64,000 bases of DNA from Blastococcus saxobsidens DD2 (GCF_000284015.1 NC_016943.1:3265541-3329540), one strand, 5' to 3'; shown: positions 23,646-33,062, counted from the first letter of the stretch. The notes: a model not told the origin generated them from the letters alone. A program made the numbers and translations.

Positions 23646-24962
23646 ATGGCCGGCAGCCACAGCGACAGCCCTACCAGCTCGGGTCGCGCCGGCACGGCGG
23701 CGGTCACCGTCACCACGGTCGGTGTCTTGCCGGTCTACATGGTGAGCGTCCTGTGGGTGCAGCTTCGGGAGGATCTGGAGTTCGGTCCGTCTCTGCTCGG
23801 CTCCCTCGTCGCCTGTTTCTTCCTCACCTCGGCGGTCACGTCTCTCACCGCGGGGATGCTCGTCGGCCGGTTCGGCACGTCCCCGATCCTTCGAGTGTCG
23901 GCGGTGATGAGTGCGGCGACCATGCTCGCGATCGCGCTCGGGGCACAGCACACGGAGATCCTGGTGGCAGCACTTTGTCTTGCCGGCTGGAGCAACGGCG
24001 TCGGTTCGCCAGCGAGCAACGACCTCATCTCCCAAGCCGTGTCCCCTCACCGGCAGGGCCTGTCCTTCGGCACCAAACAGGCAGCGATCCCGCTCTCCAC
24101 GATGATCGCCGGCGTCGCCGTTCCGCTCATCGCCATCCCGTTCGGCTGGCGGCCCGCGTTCGCCGGCGGTGCCGTCCTCGCCCTGCTCGTGCTGCTGGTC
24201 GTGCCGGGGAGCGGACGACTGAAGTCCCGCGCGTCGTCAGCGCCCTCGGACGCGGCAGGGCCGTTCAACCGGACCGCCCTCGTCGTGCTGGCCGTGGGGA
24301 TCATGCTCGGCGCGGCCAGCGGCGGCGCGCTGGGCTCATTCTTCGTGGCCACCGCCGTCGACAGCGGGATCAGCCCTTCCGGCGCCGGCGTGCTGGCGGT
24401 GGTCGCCAGCGCTCTCGGGGCCGGTGCGCGGATAGGGTTCGGTTGGCTGGCCGACAAGCTGCGCAGGAAGTGGCTGAACGTCGTCGCCACCCAGATGGTG
24501 ATCGGCGGGCTCGCGTACCTGCTGCTGGCCACCGGTGTCGAAGTGCTCGTGGCGGCGGGCGCGGTCATCGGCTACTGCACCGGCTGGGCCTGGTCGGGGC
24601 TCTCGACCTTCGCGGTCTCGCGGATGCACCCCGGGATGGCGGCACGTGCGACCGCGATCACCCAGGGCGGGATGGGTGCCGGTGCCGCCCTCGGGCCACT
24701 CGTCTTCGGTGTCCTGGTGGCCGTGACCTCGTACGCCGTGGCCTGGTACGTCACCGCCGCGATGTCGCTGGTCGCCGGCGCCATCGTCCTGCAGGGACGA
24801 CGGATGCTCATACGCGACCGTCCCGCCCTCGTTGCCGCCCAGGAGCAGCGCCGGCGCCGGACCGCCAGCGGTCGATCCAAGGCTCCGGCGCGGAGCCAGG
24901 TCAGCGGTCACGGGGAGGGCTCCCCTGCTGTTCACGAGGAAGGGCGAAGGCGCTATCCGTGA
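23646..24962 (+). CDS. MFS transporter, CynX/NarK-like
   Basis: 438 residues with about twelve hydrophobic segments. Typical MFS loop motifs are present: GMLVGRFGTSPILRVSAV (motif A region after helix 2) and GFGWLADKLRRKW (its repeat after helix 8). FGTKQAAIPLSTMIAGVAVPLI and GYCTGWAWSGLS recur almost in step in the second MFS protein of the island at 31280-32647, so the two are paralogues. The last 50 residues are basic and Pro/Ser-rich, likely cytoplasmic. Probable importer or exporter of an island substrate or intermediate. Confidence 0.87.
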   Translation: MAGSHSDSPTSSGRAGTAAVTVTTVGVLPVYMVSVLWVQLREDLEFGPSLLGSLVACFFLTSAVTSLTAGMLVGRFGTSPILRVSAVMSAATMLAIALGAQHTEILVAALCLAGWSNGVGSPASNDLISQAVSPHRQGLSFGTKQAAIPLSTMIAGVAVPLIAIPFGWRPAFAGGAVLALLVLLVVPGSGRLKSRASSAPSDAAGPFNRTALVVLAVGIMLGAASGGALGSFFVATAVDSGISPSGAGVLAVVASALGAGARIGFGWLADKLRRKWLNVVATQMVIGGLAYLLLATGVEVLVAAGAVIGYCTGWAWSGLSTFAVSRMHPGMAARATAITQGGMGAGAALGPLVFGVLVAVTSYAVAWYVTAAMSLVAGAIVLQGRRMLIRDRPALVAAQEQRRRRTASGRSKAPARSQVSGHGEGSPAVHEEGRRRYP

Positions 24963-25073
24963 TCCCTCGAGAGATCGAAGGGCTGTGACCTTACCCGTGA
25001 CGCCCTCGCCCACCGCGGAGCCGTCGGCCTTGCATCGGTCCTTCTCCGGCACTGATGACTGCAGGGACGAGTC

Positions 25074-26447
25074 CTAGCTGCCCGCGATACGGCCAGTCAC
25101 CAACGCCGTTGCCAATCCGCCCATGTACCCGTAGTTGTGGACGCCGCCCACGTCGGAACCGGCTGCGTAAAGGTTCTCGACGTATCCCCAGAGGAAGTCC
25201 GACGCATCTGCGGTCACCAGGGGCAGAACGGAGTTCGTCCTGGCGCGGTGGAGCACACGCATGTCGGTGTCCGTGGCCAGCCCGCCGCAGGTGAACGTGA
25301 TCCCGGGTCGAACCTGCACAGCCGTGAAGGGAGGCTCCACCAGCATCAGGCGGTTCTTGTGGCGGGGCGGATACAGCTCGTCCGACGATCCACTCCCGAT
25401 GGCCGCGTTGTACTGCCGGAGGGTCTCCAAAGACCTGGTGGCGGGAATTCCCCAGTCCTGCAGAGAGTCGCACATCGCCTCGAGGGTGTCCGCCCGGAGG
25501 ACCGGTCCACCGCTTCCGACAGCACGGTCGATGGCGGGCCTCGGCGGATTCGCTCCGTGGAGGGACATCTCTGCGATGGCCCGGTCCACCAGGTAGACCG
25601 CCGTCGCGCCCGGCTGGCGCGCGACAGCCTGATTCAGGTACTCCTCCCCCGTCCCTGCTGACTCGTCGACGAAGCGCCGACCTTCCAAGTTGAGCGCGAC
25701 CGCCTGCTGCCCGTAGCGCTGCGAGATGCCCCAAAACTCTTCGGCCGCGAAGCGCGCCGGCGGCGCGACGACCGCGTGGCCGTAGAAGGTGGACAGCCAT
25801 GGGCTGAGGGCAGCGCCGGCCGCCTGCGCGGAGACGAGTCCGTCGCCCGTGCTCCATGGGTTGCTGCGTACGTAGCACCTGTCGGCATACGGGGTGACGT
25901 AACGCGCCAGCAATTCCGCGTTGCCCTGGAATCCGCCGGTGGCGAGTACCACCCTCCCCGCGGGGATCTTCATCGATCCGTCGGGCGTCCAGACCTCGAC
26001 TCCTCTGACGAGGCATCCCTCCCACATGAGACCGAGCATGGGGGTACGCAAGCGGACGCCGCCGCCGAGTTCCGCCACGCGACGCACGAGGGCCTGCGTC
26101 AAGGTCGGTGGCTCCACCCGGCGGCCCCGGCCATACCACATGAACGGTTGCTCCGGACCTACCGCGATCCCGTGGCTCTCCAACCAGTTCAGCGATGGAC
26201 CTAGCGAATCCATGACGAGGTCCTGCAAGGCCTCGTCCCCATCCGGCAGTTCCTTCCTGAGCCTCGCCTTGTCCGTGAAGGTCCAGACGAGTCCACCGGA
26301 GAGGAACATCGAGCCGCCGGCCCGCGGCCCCTTCTCGATCACGAGGACCCGCGCGCCCCGTTCCAGAGCCGCAACAGAGGCACAGAGCCCTGCCATCCCG
26401 GCGCCGACCACGACGACGTCCACCGGATCCACCACCGGGCTGCTCAT
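25074..26447 (-). CDS. FAD-dependent oxidoreductase (FAD_binding_2; KstD/fumarate reductase-like)
   Basis: 457 residues. N-terminal dinucleotide motif VVVGAGMAGLCASVAALERGARVLVIEK (GAGMAG at 15-20), AGGSMFLSGG contact, VLATGGFQGN, and the C-terminal FAD segment NLYAAGSDVGGVHNYGYMGGLATALVTGR. This is the flavoprotein superfamily of fumarate reductase, urocanate reductase and 3-ketosteroid dehydrogenases, which move hydrogens next to a carbonyl or carboxylate. No signal peptide or FMN/heme domain is seen, so it is cytosolic. Its start overlaps the stop of the upstream SDR (ATGA), implying consecutive steps. The substrate is unknown. Confidence 0.87.
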   Translation of the reverse strand: MSSPVVDPVDVVVVGAGMAGLCASVAALERGARVLVIEKGPRAGGSMFLSGGLVWTFTDKARLRKELPDGDEALQDLVMDSLGPSLNWLESHGIAVGPEQPFMWYGRGRRVEPPTLTQALVRRVAELGGGVRLRTPMLGLMWEGCLVRGVEVWTPDGSMKIPAGRVVLATGGFQGNAELLARYVTPYADRCYVRSNPWSTGDGLVSAQAAGAALSPWLSTFYGHAVVAPPARFAAEEFWGISQRYGQQAVALNLEGRRFVDESAGTGEEYLNQAVARQPGATAVYLVDRAIAEMSLHGANPPRPAIDRAVGSGGPVLRADTLEAMCDSLQDWGIPATRSLETLRQYNAAIGSGSSDELYPPRHKNRLMLVEPPFTAVQVRPGITFTCGGLATDTDMRVLHRARTNSVLPLVTADASDFLWGYVENLYAAGSDVGGVHNYGYMGGLATALVTGRIAGS

Positions 26448-27208
26448 ACCATCTCCCAGGTCTCTCCGACCGCGCGCTTGTACGCCACACCGGTCAACGA
26501 GTCGTCCCTGATCAGTTCCAGCACTGCCTCGGCTATCTCCGCCGGATCCAGTGCCGGTAGCCCGCGCTTTGCGGCACGCCCCTCCTGGAACCTCCGCCGG
26601 TCCTCGGGGCGGAAGGTCTCACTCGAATGCTCTTCGAGCTCGGTGCGGACCAGTCCGGGACAGACCGCATTGACGCGGATTCCCGCCTCGTCACGGAGGA
26701 AGACGAGCGACCGGGTCAGGTTCACGACCGCCGCCTTCGTCGCGGCGTAGACAGGGTCGATGTGATGCGGCACGAGCCCAGAGATGGACGCGGTGTTGAT
26801 GATGACTCCGCCACCACGCTTCTTGAGGGCTGGAACCCCGTAGTGAATGCCGTAGAGGACGCCGCGGAGGTTGATGTCTATGGCTCGGGACCAGTAGTGC
26901 GGTGGCGAGTCCGGAAAGCGCGGCCCGGTCAGGACGCCGGCATTGTTGTGCACTACGTCAAGACCTCCGTAGTGCTCCTCCGCACGACTCACCAGGGCTT
27001 TGACGTCGTCCCCCTGGGATACGTCTCCCTGGGCGACAATGGCCTCACCTTCCGAGGCGGTGATCAGATGCACCGTCTCCGCCGCCCTGACCTCCAGGAC
27101 GTCGGACACGACCACGCGAGCCCCGTCCCGTGCCAGCCTCAGCGCCGTCGCGCGGCCGATGCCAGAACCCGCTCCCGTGACCAGGGCGACCTTTCCGTCC
27201 AGTTCCAC
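26444..27208 (-). CDS. short-chain dehydrogenase/reductase
   Basis: 254 residues, classical SDR: TGAGSGIG at 11-18, NNAG near 88-91, active-site Ser near 141-143 (NTASIS) and Y154-x3-K158 (YAATK). Asp at the end of the second strand (VVVSDVLEV) favours NAD(H). It oxidises or reduces a hydroxyl/keto group of a pathway intermediate. Coupled by ATGA to the downstream flavoprotein gene, and 94 bp downstream of a second SDR on the same strand. Confidence 0.9.
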   Translation of the reverse strand: MELDGKVALVTGAGSGIGRATALRLARDGARVVVSDVLEVRAAETVHLITASEGEAIVAQGDVSQGDDVKALVSRAEEHYGGLDVVHNNAGVLTGPRFPDSPPHYWSRAIDINLRGVLYGIHYGVPALKKRGGGVIINTASISGLVPHHIDPVYAATKAAVVNLTRSLVFLRDEAGIRVNAVCPGLVRTELEEHSSETFRPEDRRRFQEGRAAKRGLPALDPAEIAEAVLELIRDDSLTGVAYKRAVGETWEMV

Positions 27209-27302
27209 CGATCCTCCTCTCCCGACAGCCGCTATGACCGCGCTGTCCGCGCGCGGACCGGCCGGCGGTGCCGCGCCGCGCTCTTCTCTCCGGACGCCTC
27301 AC

Positions 27303-28058
27303 CTATCGGGCCGCCAGGAGACCGCCGTCGACGTAGATCGTCGTCCCCGTCACCCACGCGGCCTCGTCGGACGCGAGGTAGAGCGCGGCGCCTGCGATGT
27401 CACGCGGCGTTCCTGGCCGGCCGAGGGCGACGCGGGACAGAGCCGCGGCGCGCCGTGGCGGGTCCGCGGCATAGGCCTTGACGGTGAGCGGCGTATCGCA
27501 GGGCCCCGGCGCGATGGCGTTCACCCGTATGTCGTGGGGCGCCAGTGCCAGAGCCATGGCCTGGGTGAGTTGCCCGACGCCGCCCTTGCTCGCGCCGTAG
27601 TGCGCTTGGTCTGGCCGGGAGACCTGGGCCAGGACCGAAGAGAGGTTCACGATGGAACCTCCCCCGCCACGGCACATTCGGCGCGCGACCCGCTGAGACA
27701 CCAGGAACGTCCCCTTGAGATTGACATCGATCACCCGGTCCCACTCGTCCTCGCTCATGTCGAGGAACGGTGCGGAGCCACCAACGCCCGCGGAATTGAC
27801 CAGGACGTCCACGCAATCGGCCCAGCGGGCTACCGCATCGACGAGCTCGTCGACGGAGCCGCTGTCGGTGACGTCCACCGGATAGTGGGCCGCCCGTCCC
27901 CCGGCCTCTCTGATCTCCTCGGCCACCTGCCTGGCCAGCGACACATCGTGGTCGGCCACTGCCACGCTGGCGCCCTCCGCCGCCATCCCCAGGGCCACCC
28001 CGCGACCGAGGCCGCCACCTCCCCCGGTGATCAACGCCAGTCTTCCCGCGAGTCTCAT
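27303..28058 (-). CDS. short-chain dehydrogenase/reductase
   Basis: 251 residues from the ATG at 28058, which has AAGG eight bases upstream; ATG and GTG codons two and three codons earlier are alternatives. TGGGGGLG at 11-18, NSAG, NLSS and Y154-x3-K158 (YGASK), ending VTGTTIYVDGGLLAAR, the usual SDR C-terminus. VAVADHD at strand 2 suggests NAD preference. It resembles FabG-type 3-oxoacyl reductases in layout, but the acyl-ACP basic patch is not evident. Part of a run of minus-strand genes from 36,376 down to 25,074. Confidence 0.9.
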   Translation of the reverse strand: MRLAGRLALITGGGGGLGRGVALGMAAEGASVAVADHDVSLARQVAEEIREAGGRAAHYPVDVTDSGSVDELVDAVARWADCVDVLVNSAGVGGSAPFLDMSEDEWDRVIDVNLKGTFLVSQRVARRMCRGGGGSIVNLSSVLAQVSRPDQAHYGASKGGVGQLTQAMALALAPHDIRVNAIAPGPCDTPLTVKAYAADPPRRAAALSRVALGRPGTPRDIAGAALYLASDEAAWVTGTTIYVDGGLLAAR

Positions 28059-28154
28059 CGCCATCACCTTCCCGAGCCGTCCATACAGCCGTCCACGGCT
28101 GCTCCGAGGGGGCAGGGGACGCGGTGATCGGCCGCTCGCTGTCGCTCCACCGAT

Positions 28155-28910
28155 CTACGAGGCCGCCGCAGCACCTGGACCGGTGTGCAGATCGGGCGAG
28201 AGGAGGGACACGGTGTACTCGTAGGTGATGGACGTCGGCGTCCCGCTGGCACCGTGAGACGCCAGTCCATCAGCGCCCAGGACCAACTCCGCAGCGACGT
28301 CCGGCACCCCGCCGGTGCCTTCCATGACGAGCACCCACTGGGCCATCGCTCGCGTCACGCCGCGCGCCTCTTGCGTCCCTTCCTTCGCCTTCGTCGCCGC
28401 CTCGTCCGGGACGAGGAGGTGCAGCCCCGTGAGTTGCGGACGGGACAGGGCCTGTGGGACCAGGGAGGAGGAGACCCACTCGGAGACGGCTCCCGCATCC
28501 GTCGGCCCGAATTCCACGATGGTCAGCTCCCTGCCCACCCCTCTGCCGTAGGAAGCCTGGACCGAGAGGACGGTTCGTTTGGCGTTCTCGAGCCGCGGCG
28601 CCATGGTGCGCGTGAGAGGCGTGGGGTTGTTCAGCCGTTCCAGATAAGCCGGCGAGGAGAACACGGCTGTGTCGGTGGCCTCGTAGAAGGCCAAATAGCG
28701 CTGACCGTCGACGCCGTGCCGGTCGTCCCGGATGTAGCGGCGCCCGCGCAGGAAGCCAGGCACACCGACCCGTTCCGGCAGGTGTTCGTGGGTGTACCAC
28801 GCGTTGAACTGGTCGTCGGACTCCGGGGCCATGTCGCACCAGATGGCGAGTACGCCTTGTCCCAGGAGACCACGGTCGCCTTCGTCCCACTGCACGGTCG
28901 GACCTGTCAT
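28155..28910 (-). CDS. hypothetical protein, EthD-like dimeric alpha-beta barrel
   Basis: 251 residues; GGAGG nine bases before the ATG sets the start. The first half reads LAIWCDMAPESDDQFNAWYTHEHLPERVGVPGF and LAFYEATDTAVFSSPAYLERL, a pattern shared by DUF4286/EthD-like ferredoxin folds (W-x-x-EH-P-ER followed by G-F). The second half seems to repeat the fold more weakly. Related proteins sit in operons for degrading polyketides, ethers or steroids and may act as isomerases, cyclases or chaperones. No catalytic residue can be named. It precedes two SDRs and a flavoprotein on the same strand. Confidence 0.68.
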   Translation of the reverse strand: MTGPTVQWDEGDRGLLGQGVLAIWCDMAPESDDQFNAWYTHEHLPERVGVPGFLRGRRYIRDDRHGVDGQRYLAFYEATDTAVFSSPAYLERLNNPTPLTRTMAPRLENAKRTVLSVQASYGRGVGRELTIVEFGPTDAGAVSEWVSSSLVPQALSRPQLTGLHLLVPDEAATKAKEGTQEARGVTRAMAQWVLVMEGTGGVPDVAAELVLGADGLASHGASGTPTSITYEYTVSLLSPDLHTGPGAAAAS

Positions 28911-29022
28911 GGGGTGGATCCTCCTCTTTCTCGGGTTGCCCGACGTTCCTGGCACCGTGCCCGGTGCGCGGATTCCAGCCGGGCTGTCTGGCGCGAATCG
29001 TGGAAGGAGGGAACGCGGACGA

Positions 29023-29871
29023 TCACCTCGTGAAGGTGTGCCGCATGGTCCCGATGTTCTCGATGTAGCTGGTGAGCTCGTCCCCGGGGGTCAGGTACTT
29101 CGGCGGCTTCCGCGCATTGCCCACGCCCGACGGCGTTCCGGTGAAGATGAGGTCGCCCGGCAGCAGCGTCACTATGGCGGACAGCGCAACGATCACTTCC
29201 GGAACACTGAAGATCATCTGCGACGTTTTCGCGGACTGGACCTCCTCACCGTTGACAGCGCAGGAGATGGCGAGATCGTCCGGGTCACTGAACTCGTCCG
29301 GGGTGACCAGGACGGGACCCGTGGGGCCGAACTGCGGGAAGGACTTGCCGAGGCTGAACTGGGGGGTCGGTGGACGCAGCTGCACCTCCCGCTCGGACAG
29401 GTCCTGGCCCACCATGAGCCCCGCCACCTGACCCCAGGCGTCCTCGAGACGGCCGTTGCGCACCGTCTCACCCATGACGACGACCAGTTCGACTTCCCAG
29501 TCGACGCGTTCGCCGGGCAGGGCGATGGTCGTGTACGGCCCCGTCAGGCAGCTCGGGAACTTGGTGAAGGTCACCGGCGCATCAGGTCGGTCCCTGCCTG
29601 CCTCCGAAACATGCGCCTGGTAGTTCAGTCCCACCGCGAAGACCTGCGCGGGGCGAGGCACCGGTGCGGCGAGGTCCGGGTTCTCGGGCAGCGATGCCGT
29701 GGCGTCCCCGCTTGCCGCACCATGTTCGCCGGCCCAGCTACGGAACTCCGACCATCGCGGGAAGACACTCTGGGGATCCGGGCCGAAGCGTCCCTCGCTC
29801 TCGGACTCGACGTCCACCATCCCGCTTCCGGTCACCAACTGCAGTCGCCCCGCAAGACTAGTGATCCTCAT
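29023..29871 (-). CDS. fumarylacetoacetate hydrolase family protein
   Basis: 282 residues, start supported by GGAG five bases upstream. Core FAH motifs: VFAVGLNYQAHVSEA, FTKFPSCLTGP, VDWEVELVVVMGE (the E-x-E metal ligands) and GLMVGQDLSEREVQ (Asp ligand), ending IFTGTPSGVGNARKPPKYLTPGDELTSYIENIG. Such enzymes use Mg2+ to split C-C bonds of beta-diketones, hydrate 2-oxo-pent-4-enoates, or decarboxylate oxaloacetate. The N-terminal 80 residues form the smaller domain normal for the acylpyruvate hydrolase/HpaG-like group. In this island it is the best candidate for hydrolysing a ring-opened dicarbonyl. Confidence 0.88.
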   Translation of the reverse strand: MRITSLAGRLQLVTGSGMVDVESESEGRFGPDPQSVFPRWSEFRSWAGEHGAASGDATASLPENPDLAAPVPRPAQVFAVGLNYQAHVSEAGRDRPDAPVTFTKFPSCLTGPYTTIALPGERVDWEVELVVVMGETVRNGRLEDAWGQVAGLMVGQDLSEREVQLRPPTPQFSLGKSFPQFGPTGPVLVTPDEFSDPDDLAISCAVNGEEVQSAKTSQMIFSVPEVIVALSAIVTLLPGDLIFTGTPSGVGNARKPPKYLTPGDELTSYIENIGTMRHTFTR

Positions 29872-30066
29872 CAGCACTCCTTCTCGATGCCGCGGCACTC
29901 GCACGAGTGCGCGGAGACATGGGGCCGGGGCGCGGTGGCGTGTCGGCGTCCGTCACGACCGCCCTCCACCTCCGGCTCGCGGCTCCGCCGCCGTCTCGGG
30001 CCGAGACGACGCCGGACGACTCCGGCGGTCCGGGACGGTCAGGAGCGGTGGGGCGCAGAGCCGCGC

Positions 30067-31278
30067 TCACGAGGCTGCCACCACAGCGCGGGCGGCTGCG
30101 GCCCCTGTGACGGCCGCCCACATCAGGTGGTGGCCGTGGCCGACCAGCCGCATCCCCCCGACGGCGGCGGAGCCGCACGCGTACAGGCCTTCGATCGCGG
30201 CACTGCTCCCGGTCAGGACCTGCATGGAGTCGTTCACGTCCAGCCCGCCGTCGGCGAGCGAGATCACCACCCTGATCGGCCCGATGCGGAGAATCGGACC
30301 TGTGCCCTCACCGTCGACCTGGACGGCCAAGCCGTCGGCCAGGAGGTCGTGCGCGGTTCCGTATCCCTTCGCGGGATACGTGCACAGGCTCGCGTCGTCG
30401 CTGACGGCCTCCTGCGGCACCTCGAGATGCAGATCCTGACCCACGAGGGCTTCCAGTCCGGCCAGAGCCAGTGCGCCATCGACCCGGCGACCGGAGGCCG
30501 TGACGATCCACCCGGCCCGGATCAGGTCTTCGGTGGGAGCGACGAAGGCGGCCCGATCGGACACGGTGCGCAAGCTGGGCGAGAAGTGTGGCTCGTGCGA
30601 TCGCGCTCCGAGGCGCTCCACTGCCAACCCGACGGGCACGCCTGTCGCCCCTGGGTTGACGCTGGGGACCACTGCATGGGTCCCGCTGAGGTCACCGCTG
30701 GCGATCACCAGGGCTGCTGCCGAGTACACCTCTGTCCGGGACTTGACGAGGAGATCTTCTGCCGCGGTTCCAGACCGCTCCACGTCCACCACGTCACCCT
30801 CTGGGCCCGTCCGGATGGTGCCACCACCCTGCACGAACGCAGCGGCGAGGACTTCGGTGACCGCGCTGGCCCGAGGGACGGTGTTGTGCATCCTGGGCTT
30901 GGTGTGCGGCGGCTCCAGGAACGGCCCGGCGAGGACGACCCCGCGCGATTCGAGAACCTGCAGCGCCGCCGGTCCGTGTTGGCACATCTGCCACAGAAGA
31001 GCCTTGTTCCGCTCCACGTCCGCTTCTGTCGCGCCGAGCTGGCACATGTCCAGCATTTGCCGATAGTGCTCCTCGGGCGAATCCTCGACTCCCGCCCGCG
31101 ACTGCCATGCCGTGCCGCCTGCGCTGAACGATCCGACGGCCCACCGGCATGATCCTCCGGTGCGCTGCTGGCTCTCCAGCACTCCTACCCGCAGGTCCGG
31201 GCGCAGCTCCCGCAGTGTCACGGCACACTGAAGTCCGGCGAGTCCAGCCCCGATGACGAGGACGTCCAGTTCTTTCAC
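30067..31278 (-). CDS. FAD-binding oxidoreductase (FAD_binding_2 family)
   Basis: 403 residues from a GTG with GGAGG five bases upstream; the longer reading to 31482 starts in MFS-gene sequence and is not family-like. ELDVLVIGAGLAGLQCAVTLRELRPDLRVGVLES opens the dinucleotide fold, and the C-terminus GLYACGSAAVGGMRLVGHGHHLMWAAVTG closes the FAD site. Between them lies a cap domain with a His-rich tail region. It resembles other 3-ketosteroid dehydrogenase or fumarate-reductase-like flavoproteins but is divergent. The MFS gene stop is one base upstream of this start, so permease and flavoprotein are co-translated. Confidence 0.84.
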   Translation of the reverse strand: MKELDVLVIGAGLAGLQCAVTLRELRPDLRVGVLESQQRTGGSCRWAVGSFSAGGTAWQSRAGVEDSPEEHYRQMLDMCQLGATEADVERNKALLWQMCQHGPAALQVLESRGVVLAGPFLEPPHTKPRMHNTVPRASAVTEVLAAAFVQGGGTIRTGPEGDVVDVERSGTAAEDLLVKSRTEVYSAAALVIASGDLSGTHAVVPSVNPGATGVPVGLAVERLGARSHEPHFSPSLRTVSDRAAFVAPTEDLIRAGWIVTASGRRVDGALALAGLEALVGQDLHLEVPQEAVSDDASLCTYPAKGYGTAHDLLADGLAVQVDGEGTGPILRIGPIRVVISLADGGLDVNDSMQVLTGSSAAIEGLYACGSAAVGGMRLVGHGHHLMWAAVTGAAAARAVVAAS

Positions 31279-31279
31279 A

Positions 31280-32647
31280 TCACCCTCCAGAAGGTTTCTC
31301 GTGATGATCGGTTCTGCGGCCACGTCCCCGCCGTGGTGCCTTCGGGGCGTCGCAGCCCGTGCGGTCATGGTCGGCCGGGGAGCAGAGCAGGACGGTCTCT
31401 GCGCCGGCGGCGCCGGACGCGTCGTCACGAGCTCCGGGCGGCATCGGCAGCTCCTGGCGGGATCCGCGCGCCATGCGGCCACCGACGAACACAGTGACTG
31501 CGGCCGCAGCGCTCAAGCCGGCGACGACCGCCCACGCCGTCGAGTAGGAGGCCGCCTCCGCCACGAACCCGAACATGAGCGGCACGAGAGCACAGCCCGA
31601 TGACGTGCCGGTCTGGACGTACCCGGTGGCGGAGGCTGCGGCCAGTCGGTTGTCCTTCACGACGGCCAGCTGGAACAGCCCCGGCCAGGCCCAGCCCGTG
31701 GCGAAGGCTATGAAGGATCCGACGACGAGCGACGGGACGATTTCCGCCGAGATGAACAGGTAGCCGAGCGTGCCCCCGAGTAGGAGCACCGCCACAGGAA
31801 GGTAGAGGCTGACGTGCGGACGACGGTCGGCCAGCCAGCCGAGGCCGACCCGGACGAGGATGCCGAAGAGAGAGGCCGCTGAGAACAGCAGCCCAGCCAT
31901 GGCCGGATCGAGACCGGCCTCCACGCCGGAGCCAACCAGGAAGACACCCAGGGACGTGGCGGCTCCGAGGCCGAGACCGCCGCCGAGCGCCAGGATCAGC
32001 AGAGCGCGACGTGGGACGCCGAGCCGAGGTACTCCGGTTCTCGCCGCCTTCCGTGTCCGCGAATCGCGTCCGGAGAACAGGGCCCACACGGCTATCCCGG
32101 CGGACAGGACCGCGGCCAGCCCGAACGCCGCCCGCCAGCCGACCAGCAGAGTGACAGCAGGGACGGCGAGACCGCTGATCAGCGTGGCCGCAGGTATCGC
32201 CGCCTGCTTGATGCCGAAAGCCAGCCCCAGCCGGGCCTCCGTGATGACTTCGGAGAGCGCCATGTTAGCGGCTGGGTGCCCCGCACCGTTGCTCAACCCG
32301 GCGACGAAGAGCGCGCCCATGAGCCAGGTCGTGGATCCCGCCACACCGCAGCCGGCGAGAGCCACGGTCGAGAGGAGGGCGGAGAGCGCCATGCCGCGAC
32401 GGGCCCCGAGCCGCTGGACGAGCGCTCCCAGCGGACGTGCGCTGAGCCCGGAGATCCCGAACATCACGCCTGTCGCCATTCCGATCACCGCGAGCCCGAT
32501 CCCCAGGTCAGGGCGGATCTGCAGGGCCAGGGCGCCGACGAGGAAGGCGGGCAAGACCGCGACGACGGAAACGGAGACGGCCAACAGCACGGCCGCTGCC
32601 TGCTTCGGTGCAGGCTTGCCGGCCTCGCGCTGCGGCCCGAGAACCAT
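31280..32647 (-). CDS. MFS transporter, paralogue of the 23646-24962 permease
   Basis: 455 residues from the ATG at 32647; an in-frame upstream extension is Arg-rich and lacks membrane character. About twelve hydrophobic segments. FGIKQAAIPAATLISGLAVPAV, GLGWLADRRPH and FATGWAWPGLFQLAV correspond in place to segments of the other island MFS protein. The C-terminal 50 residues are polar and basic. The stop lies one base before the next gene's GTG. The leader upstream contains two tandem hairpins (32675-32695 and 32703-32720). Likely carries the acid that the neighbouring enzymes degrade; direction unknown. Confidence 0.87.
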   Translation of the reverse strand: MVLGPQREAGKPAPKQAAAVLLAVSVSVVAVLPAFLVGALALQIRPDLGIGLAVIGMATGVMFGISGLSARPLGALVQRLGARRGMALSALLSTVALAGCGVAGSTTWLMGALFVAGLSNGAGHPAANMALSEVITEARLGLAFGIKQAAIPAATLISGLAVPAVTLLVGWRAAFGLAAVLSAGIAVWALFSGRDSRTRKAARTGVPRLGVPRRALLILALGGGLGLGAATSLGVFLVGSGVEAGLDPAMAGLLFSAASLFGILVRVGLGWLADRRPHVSLYLPVAVLLLGGTLGYLFISAEIVPSLVVGSFIAFATGWAWPGLFQLAVVKDNRLAAASATGYVQTGTSSGCALVPLMFGFVAEAASYSTAWAVVAGLSAAAAVTVFVGGRMARGSRQELPMPPGARDDASGAAGAETVLLCSPADHDRTGCDAPKAPRRGRGRRTDHHEKPSGG

Positions 32648-33062
32648 TCGGACTGATCGCCTTCCGTCAGTCGGCGACCCGCGAACGGCGGGTCGGGAAC
32701 GTAGCCCTCCCCGGAGGGCTCTGTGGGCCGACCATCGAATGCGAGCCGGTATCCGCACATGCGTCGTCCGGGACGACCGCGACTCCTCTTTCAGCACCAA
32801 CCTGTGCCGGGCCGTGGGCGGCCCGGGCCTCCCCGAGTCCCCCGGCCCTCAGGCCTGTGCCGCACGGTGGCGGGCCGACATGGGAGCGCCCGCGGCCGCC
32901 GAGCACGTCACCGTCCCCGGGGAGGCGGCCGCGGCCGCCTCCCCGCCCGACGGGCAGCGTCATGAGGTGAACACTCGGGGATCCGTGCCCGCGTGTCCGC
33001 CCCCGGGCGCAGCGACCGCCTGCATGCGCGTTACGGCAGCGGCCACGGGGATGTGCACCGGG
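32648..33062. promoter_or_regulatory. intergenic leader with hairpins
   Basis: 415 bp between 3-hydroxyacyl-CoA dehydrogenase and the downstream MFS gene, both minus strand. Near the MFS start are two hairpins: CGACCCGC/GCGGGTCG at 32675-32695 with a five-base loop, and AGCCCTCC/GGAGGGCT at 32703-32720. Further upstream is a 26 bp palindrome (annotated as terminator). No coding region is convincing. The stretch most likely ends one operon and starts the MFS-flavoprotein operon, possibly with leader regulation. Confidence 0.45.
32919..32944. terminator. 26 bp perfect palindrome, terminator candidate
   Basis: Positions 32919-32944 are perfectly self-complementary, with arms opening GGGGAGGCGGCCG. 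As RNA this gives an 11 bp GC stem with a four-base loop. It lies about 120 bases past the stop of 3-hydroxyacyl-CoA dehydrogenase in the transcription direction and about 270 bases before the next start. Termination fits the position; a protein-binding site is possible. Confidence 0.55.
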
